DNA from: Rhizobium rhizogenes
Lineage (GTDB): Bacteria; Pseudomonadota; Alphaproteobacteria; Rhizobiales; Rhizobiaceae
Assembly: GCF_002005205.3 (NCBI RefSeq)
Contig: NZ_CP019702.2
Location: 1,616,001 to 1,680,000, forward strand
DNA: 64,000 bases
Reading direction: 5' to 3'
Position numbers and translations under genes: made by a program. Shown one piece after another: positions 55,731 through 64,000 of the stretch; position 1 is the first letter of the stretch, and every line of letters starts with the position of its first letter. The notes under the pieces were generated by a model. It was not told the DNA's origin, ran no database searches, and was given only the letters and a program-made list of their open reading frames with translations.

Positions 55731-58005
55731 GATAATAGCGCGTGTAACGTGAATAATAATATTCGCTCGAGCCGTAGGCCCGGTAAAGTTTCAGCTTTTC
55801 CGTATCCACCTTGTTGAGAATGACGCCAAGGCATTTTTTGCGGATATGGACTTCATTTTCGATGGTGTTGCGGACCGCCCTGCGGGCGGTTTTACCCCAC
55901 TCGGTCACAAAAACGAAACCGTCGATCCGGCTTGCCATCGCCCGGGCATCGACCACCGGGCCGAGCGGTGGCAGGTCGACAATTATATAATCGAAGACGC
56001 CGCTCGCCTCGGCCAGCAACTTGTGCATCTGTGGCGATGTCAGGAGCTCGGAGGAATGCGGCACACGCTGCTTGACGACGGTGGGCAGGAAAGCGAGCCC
56101 TGTCTTTTCATCGTGCAGGAGGACATCCCGCACATTGCGGCCTTCGAGCAGCACTTCGAGCAGACCCTCTCCGGCATGACGACCCAAGGCGCGCGTGGCG
56201 CCCGGATTGCGGATATCCGCATCCAGCAACAAAACCCGTGCGCCCTGTCCGGCCAGAAGCTGTGCCAGATTGATGGAAATGGTGGATTTTCCCTCACTTG
56301 GCAAGGCCGATACCACACCCACCACCCGCGCGCCGCTTTTTGCGGGAATGCCGAGATCGAGCGCAAGCCTTGTGCTGCGCAGCGTTTCGGCAAAGGAGGA
56401 CAACGGGTGATCGACGGCGTAGCGGGCAACGCTGGACGGGCAGGTAGCCGCCGGACCGCTTTCCTGTGCCTTGGGGAGAATTTCCTCGACCGGTTTGTTT
56501 GGAATGAGCGGGGTATTGCCGAGAAACTCCAGTCCGAGCACATCGCGAACCTGTTCTCCGGTACGGAAGAAACGGTCACGGAACTCGCGGAACATGGCGA
56601 TGCCACCGCCGGCTGCCGCGCCCATGATCATGAAAAGCGCCAGAAGCATCGGTTTGTTCGGCTTGCTGGGGATTTTTGGCGGAATCGCCTTGGAAATCAC
56701 GCGTGCTTCCGTCACGGGGAAGGATTGCTGCTGCATCGCTTCCTGATAACGCTGCAGGAAGGTTTGATACATGTTCTTGTAGGTTTCCGCCTCGCGCTGC
56801 AATTCACGAAGCTGCACCTGTGTCTGGCTGGCCGAATTGCTGACAGTGGTGGCCTTGGCGACGCTTGCCTCGAGCGTTCTTTCCCGCGCCTCGGCGACCT
56901 CCAGATCGCTTTTGTAACTTTGCGCGATGCGGCTGACTTCCTGGAACATCAACCGGCGATATTCCTGCATTTCATTGCGCAGCCGCACGGCCTGGACGTG
57001 GTTCTTGCCAAGCCGGCCGGTGATCTCGGCCTCGATCTTGGAGGATTCGAGGTATTTCTTGCGCAGGTCATTTGCGACGGAACTGTCGAGAATATCGGTC
57101 ACCACCGCATCAACATCGTCGGTGGCGAGGATGTGTTCGATACGCTGCACGCGCGCGCGCGCTCTGGCGGTCTCGGATTGCGCCAGGATCTGCGCACTGT
57201 TGAGTTCCGCCAGCTGCTGGTCGGAAAGCAGACCGTTATTGCCGGTCTCGATCAGATTATGTTCGGCGCGAAATTTCTGCACGGCCAGATCGGTATCGAG
57301 CGCCCTTTGCCGCAGTTCGGCGATGCGATCGGATAGCCAGTCGCTGGCGCGTTTTGTCGCCTCGTATTTGGAGTTCAGCTTGTCGACCAGATAGGCGGCC
57401 GCCACGGCGTTGACGATCTGGGCGGCGAGAGCAGGCGAGGTGGAATTATAGGTCAGCTCCAGCGCGTAGGTGCGGCCGATGCGCTTGACGGAGAGGCCCT
57501 GCAACAGGCGGTCCGACAGCGCTCTCTTCAGCGTCCCGTCATCGACAACGGCTTCCTTTGCGGGCGAAAACCATTGCGAGACATTGACCAGCGAGCGGAC
57601 CGTGCCCAGCATCGAACTTAGAAGCGATGCGCGTGTGGCCCTGAATTCCTGATTTTCCGTCAGGTTGAGATTGTCGACGACGGCAAGCCCGATGGTTTCC
57701 GATTGCAGGACCTCGACCTGGCTGAGAATGGACGCTTCATCTTCTATGACACCGCCAATCGTCGAAAGCTGCTCGACGACCTGGCTGTTGTTGCGGTCGA
57801 TCAGCAGGGTCGCCGTGGCCGAATAGATGGGAACAGCGGTCGCGGCATAGGCGAGCCCGATTGTCCCGGCGATGGCGATGGTTGCAAGGACGATACGCCA
57901 TTGCCGGCGGATCGTCGCAAGAGCGGCGTCGATATCGATAAAATCGGCCGCGAAGGCGTTTTTATCGATATCGGCCATCGTCAGGGGATCGTGTCTTTGC
58001 AACAA
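55723..58005 (-). CDS. Wzc/ExoP-like polysaccharide co-polymerase with tyrosine autokinase domain
   Basis: A 760-residue fused protein: N-terminal Wzz domain with a helix near 45-65, a long coiled-coil periplasmic part, a Pro-rich second helix region (PPKIPSKPNKPMLLALFMIM) and a cytoplasmic BY-kinase. Walker A is SALPSEGKST (566-575), A' LLLDADIRNP, B YIIVDLPPL. The C-terminal tail carries eight tyrosines between 741 and 758, the usual autophosphorylation cluster. It controls chain length and export. Start uncertain: TTG 58005 has a GAGG site; ATG 57978 lacks one. No Wza-type outer-membrane exporter is in the window. Confidence 0.93.
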   Translation of the reverse strand: MLQRHDPLTMADIDKNAFAADFIDIDAALATIRRQWRIVLATIAIAGTIGLAYAATAVPIYSATATLLIDRNNSQVVEQLSTIGGVIEDEASILSQVEVLQSETIGLAVVDNLNLTENQEFRATRASLLSSMLGTVRSLVNVSQWFSPAKEAVVDDGTLKRALSDRLLQGLSVKRIGRTYALELTYNSTSPALAAQIVNAVAAAYLVDKLNSKYEATKRASDWLSDRIAELRQRALDTDLAVQKFRAEHNLIETGNNGLLSDQQLAELNSAQILAQSETARARARVQRIEHILATDDVDAVVTDILDSSVANDLRKKYLESSKIEAEITGRLGKNHVQAVRLRNEMQEYRRLMFQEVSRIAQSYKSDLEVAEARERTLEASVAKATTVSNSASQTQVQLRELQREAETYKNMYQTFLQRYQEAMQQQSFPVTEARVISKAIPPKIPSKPNKPMLLALFMIMGAAAGGGIAMFREFRDRFFRTGEQVRDVLGLEFLGNTPLIPNKPVEEILPKAQESGPAATCPSSVARYAVDHPLSSFAETLRSTRLALDLGIPAKSGARVVGVVSALPSEGKSTISINLAQLLAGQGARVLLLDADIRNPGATRALGRHAGEGLLEVLLEGRNVRDVLLHDEKTGLAFLPTVVKQRVPHSSELLTSPQMHKLLAEASGVFDYIIVDLPPLGPVVDARAMASRIDGFVFVTEWGKTARRAVRNTIENEVHIRKKCLGVILNKVDTEKLKLYRAYGSSEYYYSRYTRYYHD

Positions 58006-58109
58006 CTGTCAGCCTCGCTCTTTTCGGCGTGCAAAGAGCCCGCCAAGTCTCGGTTGCATTGTAAGACAAGTGATCGCCGTTCCTGTGTGGAAGGGCGATG
58101 ACATCAGGT

Positions 58110-58955
58110 TCAAACGGGGCTTGTGCTTGTCACGGTGCTGGTGCTGCCGGTTGAAAGCGATCTGCCACGGCCAGCCGGGGCGCCAGAACCACCTGCTTGT
58201 ACCGTACCGCCATCCGCCAGGCCGCCTGTCCCCGAGCCGCCGATGCTGTTTGCGCTGGCCGGTGTGGACCCTGCGCCGCCGATCGGCGATGCGGCGGCGG
58301 CCGCAGCCGCAGGAGCCGCCGGACCAGCCGCCGTTCCCTCGATGTTTTCGCTGAAGGCGATAAGAAGGTCGGAAGGGACGCCCGTGCCCTTGGTCTGCAG
58401 CTGAATGGCGGCTGCCAATATCGTATTGCCCCTCTGCATCGCCGTGGAATAGGCAAGCGCCAGACCTTCGCCGACAACTTCGGAGAAGTCCTTGTTCGCG
58501 ACCTTTTGAGCGAGCGCGACGATGGCGGGCAGCTGGCTGGAATCACTCAGAACCAGTGCGGAAAGCTGTTCGGAAAATTGCGCCGCACTGGTGGAAACGG
58601 CGATGACCGGAAAACCGTTCGTCACCTTCGCGGTGAGATCGGCGGCGGCCGCATCGGTGCTGGATGCGATGGTGATCAGATCGCCAACCGTTCCCTGCGT
58701 TGGCGACTGCTTGAACAGTTCCGCGGCGGAAAGCGTCACCATATCGGGATTGGTGCCGTGGACGCGGGCGAGAAATGCGGCGGTGGTTTCATCCGCAGCC
58801 TTCACGGGCGCACTTGCAGCTGTACTCTCTGCCGCTGGCGCCTGGGCCGGCGCTGTTTCAACATTCTGGGCATTGGCCGCTGCGGAAAAAAGAACCACAC
58901 TGGTCATCAAGATTGCACCAGTGAGCGTCGAGCCATTACGAAGGCGGGACATCAC
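58110..58955 (-). CDS. Secreted Ala/Gly-rich hypothetical protein
   Basis: A 281-residue protein with a Sec signal peptide (LTGAILMTSVVLFSAAANA) and low-complexity Ala/Pro/Thr segments at both ends. A central helical domain (about 55-200) includes KQSPTQGTVGDLITIASSTD and SALVLSDSSQLPAIVALAQK. The tail is Gly/Ser/Thr-rich. It lies upstream of the Wzc-like gene in the same direction, separated by 104 bases, so it may be an envelope component of the export machinery. No family recognised. Confidence 0.75.
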   Translation of the reverse strand: MMSRLRNGSTLTGAILMTSVVLFSAAANAQNVETAPAQAPAAESTAASAPVKAADETTAAFLARVHGTNPDMVTLSAAELFKQSPTQGTVGDLITIASSTDAAAADLTAKVTNGFPVIAVSTSAAQFSEQLSALVLSDSSQLPAIVALAQKVANKDFSEVVGEGLALAYSTAMQRGNTILAAAIQLQTKGTGVPSDLLIAFSENIEGTAAGPAAPAAAAAAASPIGGAGSTPASANSIGGSGTGGLADGGTVQAGGSGAPAGRGRSLSTGSTSTVTSTSPV

Positions 58956-59135
58956 AACTCTCCAAATTTTTAAAATACGAATTTAAGTACAATTGATGTC
59001 GAACATGGTTATCCAACATCTTAAAATTTTCTTTTAAATCGCACAGCCCAAGCAAAGGTTCAAGTGTTAAAATAGGCTGCGGATTTGAACTTCTCCCTAT
59101 CCTTAACGGCCAGCGCCCGGATTTTTGCCCTGGCG

Positions 59136-60254
59136 TCAGGACGTCACGACTTTTCGCCGGGGTGTTATCAGGCGGTCACGAAGCCATGCGTTTGCAGGCA
59201 TTTCGATAAAAATGTGAAATGCATGCGCTATGGCAACGGTGCTGGCGACGACGACGAGAAAGGCGAGATTGCTCCAGCCCTGCGGGAGCGTGAAGCCGGC
59301 CAAGACAGCCTTGAAGCCCAGAAAAATGAAGGGATGCAGCAGGTAGAGCGCGTAGGAGGAATCCCCGAGCGCCGCAAGCGGTTGCGCGAAACGGGGCAGG
59401 GCGATGCCCCGTGTCAGGGTGGCGGCGGCCATGAGAAGAATGGCGCCACCGCCAAAAACGACCAGTCGGGGAAAGGAATAACAGCCCGGACCGCAGGGTG
59501 CCCCGAACATGTAGAGTTCCAGAAACGTCCAGACGGCGAGGCCGCAAAGAGCCATTCCAGCGCCGATCAGCGGGGAGATGCGCACACCACGCAAAAAGAG
59601 AACAGCGAGCACCATTCCGGCAACGAATTCCAGAATGATCGGCTGAAGCCAGAAGCTGAACGGCAGGGGAAGATTGAAGACCGGGCCTGACAGGACGGCA
59701 ACGAACAGCACACTTGCCGTCGCCAGAACGGCGCGTTCGAGCGGCAGAAAGATGAAAGCCGCGAAGACGGCATAAAAAAACATCTCGTAGTTCAGTGTCC
59801 AGCCGAGATCGACAATGGGAAACGGATAGGCGTCGCCATATCCCATGGCGTCATAGGGAATGAAAAGATAGGACGTCAGGATTGCCTGGAGTGGCGGAAA
59901 TGCCTTTACGCCGAGAAAAGCGGCCCCGGCCAGCGCAATAACCCGCAGCGTCAGCACGAACCAGTAGAGAGGAACAATGCGCAGAAGCCGGCGCAAGAGA
60001 AACGCCGAGCGTCCGCCGCGGGCCGCGAAATACGGCCGGGAAGCATAAACGATGACGAAACCGGAAATGACAAAAAACAGGTCCACGCCGGCGCCGAGCC
60101 TCAGCGCGTGAAGCGGGAAGAATGTGAATTCCCAGTTGATATTGGCGTGCAAGGCAACGACCATGGCTGCCGCCACGGCACGCATCACCTGAATAATATC
60201 GAGGCGTTGTGCCCTAACGCCGGGCTCATTCGTAATTTTTTGCATCGTTATCAT
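59136..60254 (-). CDS. Acyltransferase 3 family membrane protein (ExoZ-like)
   Basis: A 372-residue polytopic protein: MRAVAAAMVVALHANINW (Arg-x10-His), GVDLFFVISGFVIVYASRP, LLRIVPLYWF and VDLGWTLNYEMFFYAVFAAF. This is close to the ExoZ pattern of exopolysaccharide O-acetyltransferases. It starts at MITMQKITN or at the second Met. It is the third acyltransferase of the locus; composition is GC-rich like the core genes, unlike the gene at 44006. Confidence 0.93.
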   Translation of the reverse strand: MITMQKITNEPGVRAQRLDIIQVMRAVAAAMVVALHANINWEFTFFPLHALRLGAGVDLFFVISGFVIVYASRPYFAARGGRSAFLLRRLLRIVPLYWFVLTLRVIALAGAAFLGVKAFPPLQAILTSYLFIPYDAMGYGDAYPFPIVDLGWTLNYEMFFYAVFAAFIFLPLERAVLATASVLFVAVLSGPVFNLPLPFSFWLQPIILEFVAGMVLAVLFLRGVRISPLIGAGMALCGLAVWTFLELYMFGAPCGPGCYSFPRLVVFGGGAILLMAAATLTRGIALPRFAQPLAALGDSSYALYLLHPFIFLGFKAVLAGFTLPQGWSNLAFLVVVASTVAIAHAFHIFIEMPANAWLRDRLITPRRKVVTS

Positions 60255-60382
60255 CTATAAAAAAGAAATACACTATGTTTTCGTCCGATTTCGCGAAAAT
60301 ATATCGCTTATTGGAATAATATATTACGAATTATACTGTTGATATATGTAGATTTTCGAGGGCAAAATTTGCCGTTTCTTCA

Positions 60383-61711
60383 TCAGAATATCTCCAGAAC
60401 CGTGAGCTGGTCGCTGACGGAAAGCCGGTATTGGTCATCTTGCCGGGGGATCACCTGCTGGCTCACGGGACCGTCGTCACCGAAGCGGTGTGCAATGATG
60501 TTGGTATGAGGCCCGGTTACTGCAAAAGCTGCCAGCCGTTCGACTGGCGGATTTTCGATCCGCGCCGGCCATTGCCAGCCCCGGATACCAAGCCAAACCG
60601 GTACAAGCAGCGCGCCGTCCGGTCTTTTCAGCTGCAACGTCACCCGTTCGGAATCGCTCCCGGAAAAATCGAGGCGCCGTTCCGCCGGGCCGCCTGGCCG
60701 CGTTGCCTTGCAAAGCGAAAGAAGGGCGCGCACCGCCTCGAAAGCGGGAGTACGGCTCAGATCGTGGCGCAGCAGTCCAAAGGACGATTCCGGGTTCGTA
60801 TTGTCCTGTGCGAAGCTCGAAACCATTTCGTAAATATAGGCCCGGCGGATGCCGCTGATGAAACACCACAAAAGCGCACGGGGCATGTAGCGCGCCTTGA
60901 TGCCCTCGGTAACGGGGAAATGGAAGGTCTTCGGTTCCATCGAGGTATGATAGCCGATTTCCGTGGCAAGCACCGGCCGTCCGGCTGCTATATGCGCCGA
61001 GGCGGCGACGGATCTGGAAAGGGCCCCCGGTCCGGTTGTTTCGGGATGCTCCATTCCGGCATAGGGGTGAATATTGCCGTAGTCGCTGATGGCTTGCAGA
61101 TCAGGCGCCAGCTCCCTGTTCGTCAGGACATAACTCGGTGCGGCAAGCGGGATGGCGCTCAGCTCGGGGGTCGAGCGGATCATCTCGTGCAGTGCCGTTT
61201 GATGCCGTGCAGAAATACCCGGCGCATTGGCGGGATCCTTCGTCAGCGTCGGTTCATTGCTGCCTTCCAGGACAACGATGCCGTCGTCGCACCAGCTGTG
61301 GAAATCGGCGATCCTGTCGAGCGGAGTGGAGACATAGGGATTGAGGTCGTCATAACAGATGATGGTGAGGCGAAGGCCGGCTGCCACAATCCGGCGCAGG
61401 CGGCGAAAGGCGGGGCTGTCGCGGTTGTCTCTCGCGGTGATCAGCCCCTCATCGCGCAGATGGCGCACGCCCAGTGCCTCAAGTTCCGGCAGTATGCGTT
61501 CGAAGGCTTCGGGATAAATTCCCGTGGGGCGGGCGAAATGGCCGCACACGCCGACACTGTCCAGAAAGGTTTCGGTATCGGCGGAAAAAACGGACTGGGC
61601 TCGCCCGGATACAGGATAAAGGCCGCCGGCGGCAGCCAATGCGAAAGGCGCGGCCGAAAGCAGGCTGCGGCGCGTCAGGCGGCCCATGGTGACCGGTCGT
61701 TTTCCGTTCAT
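60383..61711 (-). CDS. Tat-exported glycoside hydrolase-like protein (clan GH-A)
   Basis: A 442-residue protein with a twin-arginine signal (LTRRSLLSAAPFALAAAGG, residues 12-30). A TIM-barrel glycosidase layout is seen: acid/base candidate Glu153 in VLEGSNEPTL and nucleophile candidate Glu251 in VLATEIGYHT, with HPYAGM between. The C-terminal part (about 330-442) resembles the beta-sandwich found in such enzymes. It probably cleaves polysaccharide in the periplasm, either as a quality-control or a remodelling enzyme. The exact GH family is not resolved. Confidence 0.82.
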   Translation of the reverse strand: MNGKRPVTMGRLTRRSLLSAAPFALAAAGGLYPVSGRAQSVFSADTETFLDSVGVCGHFARPTGIYPEAFERILPELEALGVRHLRDEGLITARDNRDSPAFRRLRRIVAAGLRLTIICYDDLNPYVSTPLDRIADFHSWCDDGIVVLEGSNEPTLTKDPANAPGISARHQTALHEMIRSTPELSAIPLAAPSYVLTNRELAPDLQAISDYGNIHPYAGMEHPETTGPGALSRSVAASAHIAAGRPVLATEIGYHTSMEPKTFHFPVTEGIKARYMPRALLWCFISGIRRAYIYEMVSSFAQDNTNPESSFGLLRHDLSRTPAFEAVRALLSLCKATRPGGPAERRLDFSGSDSERVTLQLKRPDGALLVPVWLGIRGWQWPARIENPPVERLAAFAVTGPHTNIIAHRFGDDGPVSQQVIPRQDDQYRLSVSDQLTVLEIF

Positions 61712-62196
61712 CTGCGTCTCCTGATAATCATGACGAAAGTGCGGGGCGCCGGCATGATCTGGAGGGAGCCGGTCAAATACCGGCGACGCCTCTCAATATC
61801 GAATGATCACAATGTCCCGGGAGCTTCGCGGTATTTCGCACGCCTTCAAATCAATGTTTCCGAAATAAAAAATATAACGCAATGGTGCTGACCCGCGCCG
61901 GATAAATGGCCGCATCGGTCAGGGTATTTCATATGTGTGGAAGCCTAACACGGGACCGGTTCTTTTCGCAACACGGAATGGCTTTTGTCGCGCCGCGAAA
62001 AAAATCACTTGAAATGCCATCAATTCCAGTGCTTTTTGAAAGCGGATTTTTGGTTATTCATATTTTCAAATGTTAGTTCCGCCCCGGCTTTTGTATTTTT
62101 TTGCAAATGCCTCACTTTCTCCCGGCAGTTCGGGAGAGCGGCATGGCCAGAGCGGAAGTCATAAATTTTCGATTAAGGAAAATAGAGCGTATCCGC
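61712..62196. other. Divergent intergenic region, glycosidase / glycosyltransferase
   Basis: About 485 bases without a convincing gene. An AT-rich stretch at 61990-62110 probably holds the promoter of the 62197 glycosyltransferase. The frame of that gene stays open back to 62101 but without a good ribosome site. No RNA gene or repeat found. Confidence 0.5.
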
Positions 62197-63432
62197 ATGC
62201 GAATTCTCCATTTGAGCAGTCTTTATCCGCCGCATATTGTCGGAGGATGTGAACGGTCGGTCGAGCATCTTGCCGAGGAACTCGTTTCCATGGGGCATAC
62301 GGTCGGCGCCGCCTGCATTGAACGGCAGGCGGAGCAGAAGACGGTGCGCAATGGCGTCAGCGTTTACCGCATGTTCCACAATAATGACTTCTGGCTTGAG
62401 GACTGGCCGCAATATACGCCGCAGCAACGACGCATGCAGAAGATCAGGCAGCAATGGAATTTCAACGTCGAGAAGCAGTTCGAAGCCGTTCTTGATGATT
62501 TCAGGCCGGATGTTCTCAACACCCATTCACTGCTGGACGTGACCACGCTGGTCTGGCGGGCGGCGCACAGGCGCGGCATTCCGATCGTCCATACGATCTG
62601 CGAATATGATCTCCTGTGCGGCAACGCCGCCATGTTCAAGGGCGGCAAGCCCTGTGAGCATATCCATCTCGGCTGTCAGGTGGTGAATTTCACCAAGAAG
62701 TTCACCCAGCGTTATATTGGTGCGGTCGCAAGCGTCGGAACGGAAATCCTCAGGACGCATGTCAATCACGGGCTCTTCCATCATATTCCGGAAAGCCTGC
62801 GCCGCGTCATCTTTTATTCCTGCACCGTTCCGGATGGCGATCCGGTCGCCCGCGGGCGGATCGACCGGAGCGGGCGGCCACTGACCTTCGGTTATATCGG
62901 CCGCATCAATACGGAAAAGGGCGTTGGCAACATGGTCGACGCCTTCAGGCAAATCGGCCATGGCAACTGGCGCTGTCTGGTCGCCGGCCAGGCGATGGAC
63001 GATTCCATCGAACGCTTCAAGGCACAGGCGGGCGATCTGCCGATCGAGTTCATCGGCTGGGCGAAGCCGAAGGAGTTTTTCGAGGAGATCGACGTTCTGA
63101 TCGTGCCCTCTTTCTGGGCCGAACCTTCGCCACGTACGATCTATGAGGCCTATGCGATGGGTGTTCCGGTCATCGGCGCGGCCTCGGGCGGCATTCCCGA
63201 ACTGATCGGCGAGACCAATTACGACTGGCTGTTCGAACCGGGCAACGCCACCGATCTCGCCGCCCGCATCCGCCGGGTGCTGACATTGTCGCGTGAGCAA
63301 TTGCCGACGGAGGCCGATTTCGGAAACATCGTCGAGGAATCCACCTCCCGGCGGGTCGGCGAAAATTATGTGAAGCTCTACGAAGACGTGCTGGCGAAAG
63401 GCGCCCAGAACCGGACCTTACGTGCATCCTAG
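62197..63432 (+). CDS. Glycosyltransferase family 4
   Basis: A 411-residue GT-B enzyme from MRILHLSSLYPPHIVGGCER, the same opening as its paralogue at 52138. The Cys-containing middle (CEYDLLCGNAAMFKGGKPC), GYIGRINTEKGVGNMVDAF and EPSPRTIYEAYAMGVPVIGA (modified E-x7-E) are present. It probably adds a sugar to the lipid-linked repeat unit. The flippase gene follows by 48 bases on the same strand. Confidence 0.92.
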   Translation: MRILHLSSLYPPHIVGGCERSVEHLAEELVSMGHTVGAACIERQAEQKTVRNGVSVYRMFHNNDFWLEDWPQYTPQQRRMQKIRQQWNFNVEKQFEAVLDDFRPDVLNTHSLLDVTTLVWRAAHRRGIPIVHTICEYDLLCGNAAMFKGGKPCEHIHLGCQVVNFTKKFTQRYIGAVASVGTEILRTHVNHGLFHHIPESLRRVIFYSCTVPDGDPVARGRIDRSGRPLTFGYIGRINTEKGVGNMVDAFRQIGHGNWRCLVAGQAMDDSIERFKAQAGDLPIEFIGWAKPKEFFEEIDVLIVPSFWAEPSPRTIYEAYAMGVPVIGAASGGIPELIGETNYDWLFEPGNATDLAARIRRVLTLSREQLPTEADFGNIVEESTSRRVGENYVKLYEDVLAKGAQNRTLRAS

Positions 63433-63480
63433 TCGCGAAATTAATCTGCTGTGGCAAGTTTTCTTCGAAGGGAAAAGCTT

Positions 63481-64000
63481 ATGGTGGAAAGCCATATCGG
63501 ACGGATGGCAGAGACAAATTCAATAGGCTCCGCAGCCGTGAGAGGCGTGTTCTGGTCCATCATCCAGAACTGGGGAGGGAAGCTTTTCACCTCCGTTCTC
63601 TTCATCGTTCTCGCCCGTTTCCTCAGCCCTACCGATTACGGCATGGTCGCCGCGGCCGGACTGGTCCTGATGCTGATCCAGATGCTGTCGGAATTCGGAT
63701 TTGCGGATGCGATTGTCCAGAAGCGCAATCTGGAGCCGAGCGACATCAATCTGCCATTTTATGTTTCGGTGGCGGTTGCGACCCTTCTGGCCACTGCCGT
63801 TTGCGTGTTTTCGTCCGAGCTGGAAAGCTGGTTCGAGGTTGATGGGCTGGCGCCGATCATCGTGGCGATATGCATCCTGCTGCCGTTGAATACCGCGTCG
63901 CTTTTTCAGGAGGTGAATTATCGGCGCGCACTCGCCTTCAAGCCGCTGGCCATCAGAACCTTCATTTCGAATATCATCGGCGGTGGTGTGGCGATCGCTT
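63481..64000 (+). CDS. Polysaccharide flippase (MOP superfamily, Wzx/ExoT-like), N-terminal part
   Basis: The first 173 codons are inside the window; the gene runs past its end. RGVFWSIIQNWGGKLFTSVL, ARFLSPTDYGMVAAAGLVLM and FGFADAIVQKRNLEPSDINL are typical of the N-terminal half of polysaccharide flippases, and NTASLFQEVNYRRALAFKPL follows the third/fourth helix. It would flip the lipid-linked repeat made by the nearby glycosyltransferases. The ribosome site is GGGAAAAG. Confidence 0.9.
   Translation, partial: MVESHIGRMAETNSIGSAAVRGVFWSIIQNWGGKLFTSVLFIVLARFLSPTDYGMVAAAGLVLMLIQMLSEFGFADAIVQKRNLEPSDINLPFYVSVAVATLLATAVCVFSSELESWFEVDGLAPIIVAICILLPLNTASLFQEVNYRRALAFKPLAIRTFISNIIGGGVAIA

Noticed and set aside
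60431..61891. Plus-strand frame of 486 codons opposite the Tat glycosidase
   Set aside because: Shadow frame with no motif; the minus-strand protein has a Tat signal and glycosidase motifs.

Overview
This window comes from an alphaproteobacterium of the order Rhizobiales, most likely the Agrobacterium/Rhizobium group. The evidence is the gene content (ScfR-controlled propionyl-CoA carboxylase, xylose ABC transport with a ROK regulator, an ExsH-like glycanase, a cobalamin riboswitch on metE) and three copies of a palindromic intergenic repeat resembling the RIME elements of Rhizobiaceae. No rRNA, tRNA, CRISPR array or intact insertion sequence was recognised.

Bases 1-8.7 kb hold acyl-CoA and housekeeping functions on the minus strand: the start of a 3-hydroxybutyryl-CoA dehydrogenase, etfBA, a rhomboid protease, cobalamin adenosyltransferase, a HIG1 protein, a short-chain dehydrogenase and GluQ. 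A YihY-family membrane protein and an AlkA-type glycosylase are on the plus strand. Bases 7.2-17.5 kb form a propionate module: the divergent ScfR/PccR regulator, pccB, pccA, methylmalonyl-CoA mutase and epimerase, with a GST, KptA and two unknown genes between pccB and pccA. The adenosyltransferase at 2.9 kb makes the cofactor the mutase needs. Next come glpD, a ROK regulator divergent from xylFHG, and metE under a cobalamin riboswitch (24.3-27.0 kb).

The most interesting region is 28.0-34.7 kb. A compact minus-strand operon encodes a SARP/BTAD-type regulator with TPRs, a cysteine-free 142-residue protein of unknown function, a YcaO enzyme, a TfuA partner and a protein-arginine-deiminase-like enzyme with its catalytic residues intact. 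The last two junctions are 4-base stop/start overlaps. I read this as a possible undescribed peptide or protein modification system combining backbone thioamidation with arginine citrullination. Two unknown genes lie divergently, and the shared promoter has an 11-bp-phased direct repeat placed like a SARP operator.

Bases 34.7-42.2 kb carry a ROK-regulated ABC importer with a glycerophosphodiesterase and a sugar isomerase-like enzyme. From 42.2 kb to the end is an accessory polysaccharide locus of mixed orientation: ExsH-like GH16 glycanase, three acyltransferase-3 proteins, two O-antigen-ligase/polymerase-like proteins, an SGNH hydrolase, four GT4 glycosyltransferases, a Wzc/ExoP-like tyrosine kinase, a Tat-exported glycosidase and a flippase cut by the window end. 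Genes at 44.0-46.6 kb are visibly AT-rich, suggesting recent acquisition.
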